A stretch of 10,611 nt of DNA from an uncultured beta proteobacterium. GTDB lineage: Bacteria; Pseudomonadota; Gammaproteobacteria; Burkholderiales; Burkholderiaceae_C. The stretch is from contig CAIYNH010000992.1 of the NCBI GenBank assembly GCA_903927495.1, positions 1 to 10,611 on the forward strand, written 5' to 3'. Shown one piece after another: positions 1 to 6,714 of the stretch. The notes beneath the pieces are model-generated. The model was not told the DNA's origin. It worked only from the letters and a program-made list of their open reading frames with translations, and ran no database searches. Made by a program: the position numbers and the translations under genes. The first letter of the stretch is position 1. Each line of letters opens with the position of its first letter.

Positions 1-661
1 ACTTGCGGATCTGCTCTTCGCGCTCGACCACCACGCTCAGCGTGGGCGTTTGCACGCGCCCCACGGTGGTCAGGAAGAAACCGCCATCGCGCGAGTTGAA
101 GGCCGTCATGGCACGTGTGCCGTTGATGCCGACCAGCCAGTCGGCCTCAGAGCGGCAGCGGGCCGCATCCGCCAGTGGCTGCATTTGAGCGTTGCTGCGA
201 AGGGTGTTGAAGCCGTCGCGAATGGCCTGTGGGGTCATGGACTGCAGCCACAAACGGTTGACTGGTTTCCCCAGTGGCTTGAGGCCACCAGCGTATTGCT
301 CGATCAGGCGAAAGATCAGCTCACCCTCGCGGCCCGCGTCGCAGGCGTTGATGAGTTTGTCAATGTCTTTGCGCTTGGCCAGTTTGACCACTGCGTTGAG
401 GCGGGTCTTGGTTTTATCGACTGGTTTTAAGTCAAAGTGCGGAGGGATCACCGGCAGGTGTGCAAAGCTCCACTTGCCGCGCTTCACGTCATAAGCTTCC
501 GGTGCCTGGATCTCAAGCAGGTGCCCGACCGCACTGGAGACGACGTAGGTGTCGTTCTCAAAATGTTCATCGTGTTTCTCAAATTTGCCCGACGAGGGCG
601 TTAAAGCCCGCACGATGTCTTGAGCGACTGAAGGTTTTTCTGCAATAACCAATGTTTTCAT
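1..661 (-). CDS. topB: DNA topoisomerase III, N-terminal 220 residues (partial, cut by window edge)
   Basis: Type IA topoisomerase that relaxes negatively supercoiled DNA and decatenates through single-strand breaks. Translating the minus strand from the ATG at 661 gives an N-terminus MKTLVIAEKPSVAQ typical of the Toprim domain. The acidic Toprim motif DAGREGELI is at residues 108-116, followed by DWLVGINGTRAMT (174-186) and GRVQTPTL (201-208), both hallmarks of the TopB/TopA core. The active-site tyrosine lies further downstream, outside the window. An in-frame ATG at 676 would add five residues (MDCSQ), but the family usually begins at the chosen start. No strong ribosome binding site is visible for either. 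It diverges from the SET gene. Identification is very safe. The bacterial subfamily (DAGREGE rather than the DPDREGQ of E. coli TopB) is the one common in betaproteobacteria, from memory. Confidence 0.95.
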   Translation of the reverse strand, partial: MKTLVIAEKPSVAQDIVRALTPSSGKFEKHDEHFENDTYVVSSAVGHLLEIQAPEAYDVKRGKWSFAHLPVIPPHFDLKPVDKTKTRLNAVVKLAKRKDIDKLINACDAGREGELIFRLIEQYAGGLKPLGKPVNRLWLQSMTPQAIRDGFNTLRSNAQMQPLADAARCRSEADWLVGINGTRAMTAFNSRDGGFFLTTVGRVQTPTLSVVVEREEQIRK

Positions 662-682
662 CTGACTACAATCCATTTTCTC

Positions 683-700
683 GCGCCCGTACATGGGCGC
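683..700. repeat. GC-rich hairpin in the topB/SET divergent spacer
   Basis: Perfect inverted repeat GCGCCC (683-688) and GGGCGC (695-700) around a 6-base loop. It lies 21 bp upstream of the topB start and 60 bp upstream of the SET gene start. Neither strand carries a T-run after it, so it is not an intrinsic terminator. It could be a protein-binding dyad or an mRNA leader hairpin. The function is unknown. Confidence 0.5.
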
Positions 701-728
701 ACACACAGGTAGGCACGCACACGCGCAC
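697..728. repeat. Alternating purine-pyrimidine tracts (CA/CG-rich)
   Basis: Bases 697-707 and 713-728 are strictly alternating purine-pyrimidine (GCGCACACACA, then GCACGCACACGCGCAC), split by a short interruption. Such tracts can adopt left-handed Z-DNA under negative supercoiling. That is known for the sequence class and not shown here. The rest of the 662-760 spacer shows no promoter I would defend. Confidence 0.45.
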
Positions 729-760
729 CCATACGAGTTCACGATACCAAATTTTCAAAC

Positions 761-1237
761 GTGTCCAAAGCAACACCGAAAAATTCTCGCCGTATTCAGG
801 TTCGCCGTTCTGGCATTCATGGCAAGGGTGTCTTTGCCATGCAGGACATTGCCATGGGTGACACCCTCTTCGAGTACGTGGGCGAAATCATCACCTGGGA
901 AGAAGCCCAGGCACGCCATCCCCATGACCCGGCCAATCCAAACCACACTTTTTATTTTCACATTGATGCAACCCGGGTGATTGATGCGCTGGTGGGGGGC
1001 AACTCGTCACGCTGGATCAACCATTCATGCGCTGGCAATTGCGAGGCGCACCAGCGGGGGGGCCGGATTTTTATCAAGGCTCAACGCGATATTTCTGCGG
1101 GAGAAGAACTGCATTACGACTATGGCCTGATCATTGACGAACGCTACACCAAGAAGCTCAAGGCCGAATATCCCTGCTGGTGTGGTGCGCCGAGTTGCCG
1201 AGGCACCTTGCTCGCGCCCAAAGGTAAAAAACGCTGA
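761..1237 (+). CDS. SET-domain protein (predicted protein-lysine methyltransferase)
   Basis: A 158-residue protein that is almost entirely one SET domain, a fold that transfers methyl groups from S-adenosylmethionine to lysine side chains. Visible motifs in order: GIHGKGVFA (18-26), the FEYVGE segment (37-42), WINHSCAGNCEA (85-96) with the NHSC cofactor/knot motif, GEELHYDYG (114-122), and a post-SET-like cysteine cluster CWCGAPSC (139-146) that could bind zinc with the NHSC cysteine. The start is a GTG at 761. It precedes the SET domain by about ten residues and no upstream alternative fits, but there is no good Shine-Dalgarno sequence. The stop lies 3 bp before birA, so the two are probably cotranscribed. 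The substrate is unknown. Similar stand-alone SET proteins occur in many proteobacteria. The fold is safe and the activity is inferred. Confidence 0.9.
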   Translation: MSKATPKNSRRIQVRRSGIHGKGVFAMQDIAMGDTLFEYVGEIITWEEAQARHPHDPANPNHTFYFHIDATRVIDALVGGNSSRWINHSCAGNCEAHQRGGRIFIKAQRDISAGEELHYDYGLIIDERYTKKLKAEYPCWCGAPSCRGTLLAPKGKKR

Positions 1238-1240
1238 GCC

Positions 1241-2035
1241 ATGAGTAACCCTGTGCGCTGGCCCAGTGAAGCTATTTGGCAGGCGGTCGAACCCAATCTG
1301 CCAGGTTTTAGCGTTGAAGTTCTGCCAAGCATTGATTCAACCAACTCGGAGTTGATGCGCCGTGCCCGCCTTGGCCGCACGGATCCGGTCTTGTTAGTGG
1401 CAGAGCTGCAAACAGCCGGGCGAGGTCGGATGGGGCGCCAGTGGCAGAGTGGTACGGATCAAACCGTATTGACTTTTTCATTAGGGTTGTTGCTCGCTCC
1501 GCAAGATTGGTCGGGCTTGTCCTTGGCCGTGGGTTTGAGCGTGGCGAAGTGCCTGCACCCTGACATTCGCCTGAAATGGCCCAATGACCTGTGGTGGAAG
1601 CAGCGCAAATTGGCAGGCATTCTGATTGAAACAGCGGGCTCGGGTGAGGCCCGCCTGGGGCGATATGTGGTGCTTGGCATCGGGCTCAACATCGCGATGC
1701 CTGAAGCGCTGGGTCTAAGCACGCCCCCGGTTGGACTGTCGGAATTATTGCCGGGAGTGGACGCTCCCTCGGCCTTGGCACGCTTGGTCAGTGCACTAAT
1801 CGACACAGTCAAGGTTTTCGAGCTACACGGATTTTCACCTTTTCAGGCTGATTTCAATGCCCGTGATGCGCTGCACGGTGTCACGGTTGAGCTCAGCGAC
1901 GGCACGCAGGGCGTGGCTCTCGGGGTCGATCGCGTTGGTGCTTTGTTGGTGCAGACGGCACAAGGCTTGGTGCCAGTGAGCAGTTCGGAGGTAAGCGTGC
2001 GACCTGGGAGCGGTGGCAATGGCAGCAACTCTTGA
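1241..2035 (+). CDS. birA: Biotin--[acetyl-CoA-carboxylase] ligase, monofunctional (no HTH domain)
   Basis: Activates biotin with ATP to biotinyl-AMP and transfers it to the lysine of biotin carboxyl carrier protein, enabling acetyl-CoA carboxylase. The 264-residue protein starts straight in the catalytic domain: STNSEL (33-38), the biotinyl-AMP loop GRGRMGRQW (60-68), KWPNDL (112-117) with its conserved lysine, KLAGILIE (123-130) and GIGLNI (146-151). A small beta-rich C-terminal domain (about 205-255) follows. The N-terminal helix-turn-helix of E. coli BirA, which represses biotin synthesis genes, is absent, so this is an enzyme only. ATG at 1241 is 3 bp after the SET gene stop, and the gap to the SPOR-like gene is 12 bp, so operon expression is likely. 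The last ten residues are Gly/Ser-rich and probably disordered. Confidence 0.95.
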   Translation: MSNPVRWPSEAIWQAVEPNLPGFSVEVLPSIDSTNSELMRRARLGRTDPVLLVAELQTAGRGRMGRQWQSGTDQTVLTFSLGLLLAPQDWSGLSLAVGLSVAKCLHPDIRLKWPNDLWWKQRKLAGILIETAGSGEARLGRYVVLGIGLNIAMPEALGLSTPPVGLSELLPGVDAPSALARLVSALIDTVKVFELHGFSPFQADFNARDALHGVTVELSDGTQGVALGVDRVGALLVQTAQGLVPVSSSEVSVRPGSGGNGSNS

Positions 2036-2047
2036 TCGGCCGGATTG

Positions 2048-2701
2048 ATGCTGCGACTCTGGGTGCTGATTTTGGTGTTGTGCAACAGTGCATATTTCGC
2101 CTGGAGTCAGGGCTGGCTGCTGGACTATGGCTTTGGCCCAACTCAACAGCGTGAGCCACAACGCCTGGCCCAGCAAATCAACCCGCAAGTTATTCAAATC
2201 CTCAGCGCCCAGGAAGCGGAGCAGTTGCGCGTCAGCCCGAAGGTGCAAGGAGCACAAGCCTGCCTGCAAGCGGGCTTGTTTGACGAAGCGCAGGCCAGCG
2301 CCCTGAGTCGTGTGCTTGAGACAACATTGGCTCCGGGTGCCTGGGGTTTCGAAAGCGTCACTACACCGCAGCGCTGGATCGTCTATATGGGTAAATATGC
2401 GAATGTGGCTGAATTGGACAAAAAGCGCGCGCAATTGGCCAGTCTCAAACTGACTTTTGAGCCTTTGACCAACGCCATGTTGGCTCCTGGCCTATCTTTG
2501 GGCGGGTTCGCGACTCAGGCCGATGCCACTGCCGCGCTGGAGGTGTTGGCGCGCCGTGGCGTGCGTACCGCGCGCGTTCTGCTGGAGCAGCCATCAGTGA
2601 GCGCTTACCAACTGCGCTTGCCTGAAGTCGATGAGGCTATGCAGCGACAACTGGCACCGCTTAGGTCGGCGCTGGCGGGCAAGGTGCTGGGACCGTGCTG
2701 A
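2048..2701 (+). CDS. SPOR-like domain protein, membrane-anchored
   Basis: A 217-residue protein of the kind usually annotated as SPOR domain-containing in Burkholderiales. Residues 4-18 (LWVLILVLCNSAYFA) form a hydrophobic N-terminal segment, either a signal anchor or uncleaved leader, placing the rest in the periplasm. A Gln-rich linker and helical stretch follow. Residues about 108-182 look like a SPOR fold: a WIVYMGKY strand, a helix rich in Lys/Ala, then LGGFATQADATAALEVLARRG with the typical strand-helix pattern. SPOR domains bind glycan strands stripped of stem peptides at division septa; that role is inherited from the family. I start at ATG 2048 in preference to the TTG at 2045. The gene is 12 bp after birA and ends 5 bp from the converging kinase gene. 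Sequence conservation of SPOR is low, so the domain call is moderate. Confidence 0.72.
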   Translation: MLRLWVLILVLCNSAYFAWSQGWLLDYGFGPTQQREPQRLAQQINPQVIQILSAQEAEQLRVSPKVQGAQACLQAGLFDEAQASALSRVLETTLAPGAWGFESVTTPQRWIVYMGKYANVAELDKKRAQLASLKLTFEPLTNAMLAPGLSLGGFATQADATAALEVLARRGVRTARVLLEQPSVSAYQLRLPEVDEAMQRQLAPLRSALAGKVLGPC

Positions 2702-2706
2702 TGGAC

Positions 2707-4161
2707 TTAGACGTTAGCCTCTGCCTCTGCCAGAGCCCTGAAGCGCACCACAAAGCATGCGCCTGGTGGCGCATGGCCGGGGCGCGAATCTTCCATGCTG
2801 ACGCTTGCGTTATGTTGCTGGGCGATTTCCAGCACGATCGGCAGTCCGAGGCCAGAGCCATCGGCCTCAGTCCCTAGAGCGCGGTAAAAGGGCTGGAATA
2901 TCAGTTCGCGTTCAGCCACCGGAACGCCTGGCCCAGAGTCCTCTACCTGTAAAACCAGCGTCAGACCAAAGGGGTCAGTGAGCACGCGCACTGTGATGAT
3001 GCCGGGCTTTTCCAGGCTCGACGGCGTGTAGTTGATGGCGTTGTCGACCAAGTTGCGTACCAACTCCTTGAGCAGGGTGGCGTTGCCCAATAGCTTGCCA
3101 CCCGGGGTACCGGGCTGGGTACCCTCGAAGCCAAGATCAATGTGTTTTTCCAGGGCACGGGGAACACAGTCGCGCACCACCGAGGTGGTTAGTTCTGAAA
3201 AATCACAGATGGTACGTGGCATGGCAGAGCCACTGCTCTCGGCGCGCGCCAGCGCCAGCAACTGGTTGACGCTGTGGGTTGCACGGATGCTGGCGCGGCC
3301 AATTTGCCGCAGGGATTGCTTCAGGTCTTCTGCGCTGGCACCTTCCCGCTGAGCAAGATCGGCCTGCATGCGCAGACCAGCCAAGGGAGTTTTAAGTTGG
3401 TGTGCGGCATCCGCCAAGAAGCGCTTTTGGGTGGCAATCGAGTCAGTCAGGCGCAGTAGCAAGTCATTAACGGACTCTACCAAAGGTGCAACCTCCAGCG
3501 GGACGGCTTGAGCGTCGATGGGGCTCAGGTCATCGGGTTTGCGGGCACGGATGCGCTCCTCCAACTGATTCAGAGGTTTGATAGCTTGCACCAGCGCCAA
3601 CCACACCAGCAGCACCGCCATCGGTAGGATGACAAATTGGGGCAGCATCACGCCCTTCACGATTTCAGTGGCCAACACGGAGCGTTTCTCGAGCGTCTCA
3701 GCCACCTGCACCAGCGCAGGCTTGGAGCCAGGGATGGGTAGATTGACCCAGGTGTAGGCGACCTTGACATCAAAACCCTTGACTACGTCGTCGCGAATGC
3801 GTACTTCCTCGGTCACTACTCTTTCCTCTGCTGGCGGGGCTGGCAGATCGTGCTCGCCACTCAGGAATTCACCACGCGGACCCATGACCTGGTAATAGAC
3901 AGTGTCTGAATCGTCGGCACGAAGTAGCTCACGCGCGGGCCTGGGCAGGACAAATTCGGCTCGGCTTCCCTTGATCGAAATCAGCTGCGCCATGGCGCGG
4001 GCGTTGTACTCCAGTGCCCGGTCAAATGGTTTGCCGGCGATGCCCTGCGCCACCAACCAGGTGATTACCAGGCTGATGGGCCACAGCAGCAGCAGTGGCG
4101 TGAGCATCCAATCCAGGATTTCGCCAAACAGCGAGCGCTGCTCGCGATGAAAGAGGTTCAC
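2707..4161 (-). CDS. Two-component sensor histidine kinase, TctE/QseC type
   Basis: Inner-membrane sensor kinase of about 484 residues. Numbering from the GTG at 4161: transmembrane helix 1 about 19-38, a periplasmic sensor region to about 170, helix 2 about 170-192, and a HAMP-like linker. The dimerisation box FLADAAHQLKTPLAGL carries the phospho-accepting His254. Then come N-box NLVDNAINYTP (370-380), G1 VEDSGPGVP (406-414), the F-box region IFQPFYR and G2 GSGLGLPIV (435-443), so all catalytic boxes are intact. The N-terminal sensor resembles the 2CSK_N domain of TctE. Start choice: a TTG at 4182 abuts the regulator stop, but family members begin near NLFHREQRSLFGEILDW, which favours the GTG 21 bp downstream; neither has a strong ribosome site. 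It is the partner of the regulator just upstream. The signal sensed is unknown, and no tricarboxylate transporter genes lie nearby. Confidence 0.93.
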   Translation of the reverse strand: MNLFHREQRSLFGEILDWMLTPLLLLWPISLVITWLVAQGIAGKPFDRALEYNARAMAQLISIKGSRAEFVLPRPARELLRADDSDTVYYQVMGPRGEFLSGEHDLPAPPAEERVVTEEVRIRDDVVKGFDVKVAYTWVNLPIPGSKPALVQVAETLEKRSVLATEIVKGVMLPQFVILPMAVLLVWLALVQAIKPLNQLEERIRARKPDDLSPIDAQAVPLEVAPLVESVNDLLLRLTDSIATQKRFLADAAHQLKTPLAGLRMQADLAQREGASAEDLKQSLRQIGRASIRATHSVNQLLALARAESSGSAMPRTICDFSELTTSVVRDCVPRALEKHIDLGFEGTQPGTPGGKLLGNATLLKELVRNLVDNAINYTPSSLEKPGIITVRVLTDPFGLTLVLQVEDSGPGVPVAERELIFQPFYRALGTEADGSGLGLPIVLEIAQQHNASVSMEDSRPGHAPPGACFVVRFRALAEAEANV

Positions 4162-4182
4162 AACGACACAGTTGCGAATCAA

Positions 4183-4857
4183 TCAACCTGGTATTTTTTC
4201 GAGACAGTAACCCAGGCCACGCACGGTCGCGATGCGGATCGGACCCTTTTCGATTTTCTTGCGCAAACGGTGGATGTAAACCTCAATGGCGTTATTGCTC
4301 ACCTCTTCGCCCCATTCGCAGAGACGCTCTACGAGTTGGTCCTTGCTGACCAGCCGGCCGGCGCGCTGCAGCAGCACCTCCAGCAGGCCGAGTTCACGTG
4401 CCGATAGCTCCACCATCACGCCGTCGATAGTAGCCACCCGCCCGCCCTGGTCATAAATCAGTGGGCCGTGTTTGATGGTGCTGCTGGCCGCGCCCATACC
4501 GCGGCGGCTTAAAGCGCGCACGCGGGCTTCAAGTTCTTGCAGGCTGAAGGGCTTGGCCATGTAGTCGTCAGCGCCGTAGTCGAGTCCTTTAACTCGCTCA
4601 TCGACACTGTCGGCGGCGGTGAGTATCAAAACTGGCAATGTCGAACCACGTGCGCGCAATTTTTTTAGCACCTCCAAGCCGTGCATTTTTGGCAGACCCA
4701 GGTCAAGAATAAGCAAGTCAAACTCGGTATTGGTCATCATCGCTGCATCGGCTTCAGAACCGCTTGCCACATGATCCACTGCGGCACCTGAACTGCGCAG
4801 GGTGCGCAGCAGGCCGTCAGCAAGGACTTGGTCGTCTTCTGCTATCAAAATTCGCAT
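4183..4857 (-). CDS. OmpR/PhoB-family response regulator
   Basis: Transcription factor of 224 residues, partner of the downstream sensor kinase. The receiver domain (1-about 118) shows the acidic pair EDD at 7-9, phospho-acceptor Asp52 in LILDLGLP, the switch Thr80 in LILTAAD and Lys102 in KPFS. The C-terminal winged-helix domain (about 128-221) includes ELSARELGLLEVLL, the recognition region IEVYIHRLRKKI and the wing RGLGYCLE typical of OmpR/QseB/TctD regulators. ATG at 4857 has a strong ribosome binding site (AGAGGAG, 4864-4870 on the minus strand). The 80 bp to the marR stop is wide enough for its own promoter: CATAAT at 4902-4907 on the minus strand is a fair -10, but I see no matching -35. 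Target genes cannot be told from the window. Confidence 0.95.
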   Translation of the reverse strand: MRILIAEDDQVLADGLLRTLRSSGAAVDHVASGSEADAAMMTNTEFDLLILDLGLPKMHGLEVLKKLRARGSTLPVLILTAADSVDERVKGLDYGADDYMAKPFSLQELEARVRALSRRGMGAASSTIKHGPLIYDQGGRVATIDGVMVELSARELGLLEVLLQRAGRLVSKDQLVERLCEWGEEVSNNAIEVYIHRLRKKIEKGPIRIATVRGLGYCLEKIPG

Positions 4858-4937
4858 GTTGGGTTCTCCTCTTGGTTGGCTGTGTGAGCTGATATGGGTT
4901 CATTATGCTGACAACTTACCCGGTTTTTGGAATCATT

Positions 4938-5411
4938 TTAGGCCGCATAAACTTCCAGTCCGAGAGTAATCACCGTGGCAACCTCAATGCCGACGGCAGC
5001 GCGCAGTTCGTCTTCAGTTTGCAACACGGCTTCTTGAAAGGCTTGCAGCCAATTCAAGCCGACCGGAGTGAACTCAACGCGCCGTGCTCGGGCATCCTGC
5101 GCATCGGGCGAACGGGTAACCAAACCCCAGGCCTCGCATTGATCGACCAATTTGCCCATGGCCTGCTTGCTTACACCTGCGCGTAGCGCCAACTCAGTCA
5201 AGCGCGAGCCTTGTAAAGCCAGATGCCGGGTGATGTGGACGTGGGCTGCGGTCAAGTGGCCGTGCGCCGCGAGGTTGGCCAGTGCCAGTGGAACGCGCTC
5301 ATTGGCCGCCATGAGTGCCAGAACACGTGCATCAAAGCGCTGCAATGCTTGCGCCAGCCAGTGGCCCAGATGGGCTTGGCGCCAACTGTTGTTGAGTGGG
5401 GTTTCAGTCAT
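4938..5411 (-). CDS. MarR-family transcriptional regulator
   Basis: A 157-residue winged-helix regulator. The DNA-binding part spans about 65-118: a helix-turn-helix SRLTELALRAGVSKQAMGKL (69-88), then LVDQCEAWGLVTR, and a wing whose sequence DAQDARARRVEFT (103-115) matches the MarR pattern of an Asp/Arg-rich wing tip. Flanking helices at both ends would make the dimer interface. MarR proteins usually bind palindromes in their own promoter and release DNA on binding a ligand or on oxidation. Here a 19 bp dyad lies 8 bp upstream of the ATG (listed separately), consistent with autorepression. The gene diverges from recA and precedes the two-component pair on the same strand. The ligand is unknown. 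Confidence 0.87.
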   Translation of the reverse strand: MTETPLNNSWRQAHLGHWLAQALQRFDARVLALMAANERVPLALANLAAHGHLTAAHVHITRHLALQGSRLTELALRAGVSKQAMGKLVDQCEAWGLVTRSPDAQDARARRVEFTPVGLNWLQAFQEAVLQTEDELRAAVGIEVATVITLGLEVYAA

Positions 5412-5419
5412 GACTCGAA

Positions 5420-5438
5420 TAGTAAATCAAATTGACTA
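5420..5438. promoter_or_regulatory. Candidate MarR operator (19 bp imperfect palindrome)
   Basis: The site TAGTAAATCAAATTGACTA has the dyad form TAGTnAATnnnATTnACTA, with 14 of 19 positions symmetric. It sits 8 bp before the marR start codon, where it would cover the marR promoter or transcript start. Length and AT-rich symmetry suit a MarR dimer. Binding is inferred. It also lies about 14 bp upstream of the proposed recA -35, so an effect on recA is possible but less likely. Confidence 0.55.
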
Positions 5439-5452
5439 AAAAATATCACAAA

Positions 5453-5480
5453 TTGATTCGCCATTGCAATAAACTACTGT
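5453..5480 (+). promoter_or_regulatory. Candidate recA promoter
   Basis: TTGATT (5453-5458) as -35 and TACTGT (5475-5480) as -10 with a 16 bp spacer. The -10 is a poor match (3 of 6) but overlaps the left half of the LexA box, as expected for an SOS promoter. Weakly supported on its own; the LexA site is the stronger evidence. Confidence 0.4.
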
Positions 5481-5494
5481 TTAAGCATCCAGCC
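5475..5494 (+). promoter_or_regulatory. LexA-binding site (SOS box) upstream of recA
   Basis: TACTGTTTAAGCATCCAGCC contains CTG-N10-CAG (5477-5492), the core of the LexA box of gamma- and betaproteobacteria (consensus CTGT-N8-ACAG). Only the right half deviates, having CCAG for ACAG. It lies 72 bp upstream of the recA start, the normal place for LexA control. LexA itself is outside the window. Confidence 0.78.
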
Positions 5495-5552
5495 TGTTGT
5501 TAAAACCAGAGGGTGCAAATCCAGTCAATTTTTGCAACCGATTTTTTACCTC

Positions 5553-5558
5553 AAGGAG
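5553..5558 (+). promoter_or_regulatory. recA ribosome binding site
   Basis: AAGGAG, 6 bases before ATG 5565. It decides the recA start against an in-frame TTG at 5532 that would add 11 residues unlike any RecA N-terminus. Confidence 0.85.
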
Positions 5559-5564
5559 ACCCTC

Positions 5565-6647
5565 ATGGACACACCCGCCAAGACCCTCACCCCCGCCAAC
5601 GCCGAAAAAGCCAAGGCATTGCAGGTGGCGCTGGCCCAGATCGAAAAGCAATTTGGCAAAGGCACCATCATGCGCTTGGGTGAAGGCGAGGTGATTGAGG
5701 ATATTCAGGTGGTCTCCACCGGTTCGCTCGGGCTCGACATCGCGCTGGGTGTTGGTGGTCTGCCGCGTGGGCGAGTGGTTGAGATTTATGGTCCGGAGTC
5801 ATCGGGGAAAACCACGTTGACCCTGCAAGTGATCGCCGAAATGCAAAAAACTGGTGGTCAATGCGCTTTTATCGATGCCGAACATGCGCTGGACATTCAA
5901 TATGCACAAAACCTGGGTGTCAATCTGCAAGACCTGCTAATCAGCCAACCCGACACCGGTGAACAGGCGCTTGAGATCGTAGACAGCCTGGTGCGCTCGG
6001 GCGCAGTCGATTTGATCGTGGTGGACTCAGTGGCTGCGTTAACACCAAAGGCTGAGTTGGAAGGCGAAATGGGCGATTCGCTGCCGGGCTTGCAAGCCCG
6101 CCTGATGAGCCAAGCCCTGCGCAAACTCACTGCGCATATAAAGAAGACCAACTGCATGGTCATTTTTATCAACCAGATCCGCATGAAGATTGGCGTGATG
6201 TTTGGCTCACCCGAGACCACGACCGGTGGCAACGCGCTCAAGTTTTACGCCTCGGTACGGCTCGATATTCGGCGCACCGGCACGATCAAAAAGGGTGACG
6301 AAGCCATTGGCAACGAAACCAAGGTCAAGGTCGTCAAGAACAAAGTGGCACCACCCTTCAAGACAGCCGAGTTCGACATACTGTTTGGCGCTGGCATCAG
6401 CCGCGAAGGCGAGATCATTGACATGGGCGTGAACGCCAACATTCTGGACAAGTCGGGTGCCTGGTACGCCTACAACGGCGAAAAAATTGGTCAGGGCCGA
6501 GACAACGCACGTGAGTTTTTACGTGAAAACCCAAACCTGTCGCGTGAGATCGAAAACAAGGTACGGACCTCCCTTGGGATTCCACTTCTGGCCGGAGCGG
6601 AAACTCCAGTTGCCGAACCCAAAGTTTCAGGCAAAAAATCTTCCTGA
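5565..6647 (+). CDS. recA: Recombinase RecA
   Basis: Forms ATP-dependent filaments on single-stranded DNA, catalyses homologous strand exchange and acts as co-protease for LexA cleavage in the SOS response. The 360-residue length is normal for the family. Visible elements: N-terminal helix with [15 protein letters not shown] (25-39), Walker [10 protein letters not shown] (76-84), the catalytic glutamate in DAEHALD (Glu106), Walker B LIVVD (150-154), and the L2 DNA-binding region from INQIRMKIG (202-210) through [17 protein letters not shown]. The C-terminus ends in a lysine/serine tail. A LexA box and strong ribosome site precede it. recX follows after 67 bp on the same strand. No anomalies. 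Confidence 0.99.
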   Translation: MDTPAKTLTPANAEKAKALQVALAQIEKQFGKGTIMRLGEGEVIEDIQVVSTGSLGLDIALGVGGLPRGRVVEIYGPESSGKTTLTLQVIAEMQKTGGQCAFIDAEHALDIQYAQNLGVNLQDLLISQPDTGEQALEIVDSLVRSGAVDLIVVDSVAALTPKAELEGEMGDSLPGLQARLMSQALRKLTAHIKKTNCMVIFINQIRMKIGVMFGSPETTTGGNALKFYASVRLDIRRTGTIKKGDEAIGNETKVKVVKNKVAPPFKTAEFDILFGAGISREGEIIDMGVNANILDKSGAWYAYNGEKIGQGRDNAREFLRENPNLSREIENKVRTSLGIPLLAGAETPVAEPKVSGKKSS

Positions 6648-6660
6648 CACATACTCAGCA

Positions 6661-6673
6661 AGCACCAGGTGCT
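6661..6673 (+). terminator. Possible weak attenuator hairpin between recA and recX
   Basis: AGCACCAGGTGCT is a perfect palindrome about a central A and can fold as a 5 bp stem with a 3-base loop. It is followed by ATTAAATAGTCATATTT, which is AT-rich but has no U-run. It could reduce read-through from recA to recX, as a leaky terminator does in E. coli. The stem is short, so this is tentative. Confidence 0.35.
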
Positions 6674-6714
6674 ATTAAATAGTCATATTTCAGGATCGTC
6701 CGCAGAGGTCATTA

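Noticed and set aside
50..430. 126-codon open frame on the plus strand
   Set aside because: Antisense to topB, whose Toprim motifs are unambiguous. GC-rich genes commonly leave such open shadows.
683..700. GC hairpin as a rho-independent terminator
   Set aside because: No T-run follows on either strand, and both flanking genes start here, so nothing needs ending.
697..730. CA/CG-rich repeats as a CRISPR or tandem repeat array
   Set aside because: There are no repeats of constant length with spacers. It is only a short low-complexity tract.
1835..2434. 199-codon open frame on the minus strand
   Set aside because: Antisense to the end of birA and the SPOR-like gene. The translation is Gln/His/Leu-rich shadow sequence, and the plus strand encodes recognisable proteins.
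2702..2706. Bidirectional terminator between the SPOR-like and kinase genes
   Set aside because: Only 5 bp separate the stops and I saw no hairpin with T-runs nearby. Termination must occur inside the opposing gene or by another mechanism.
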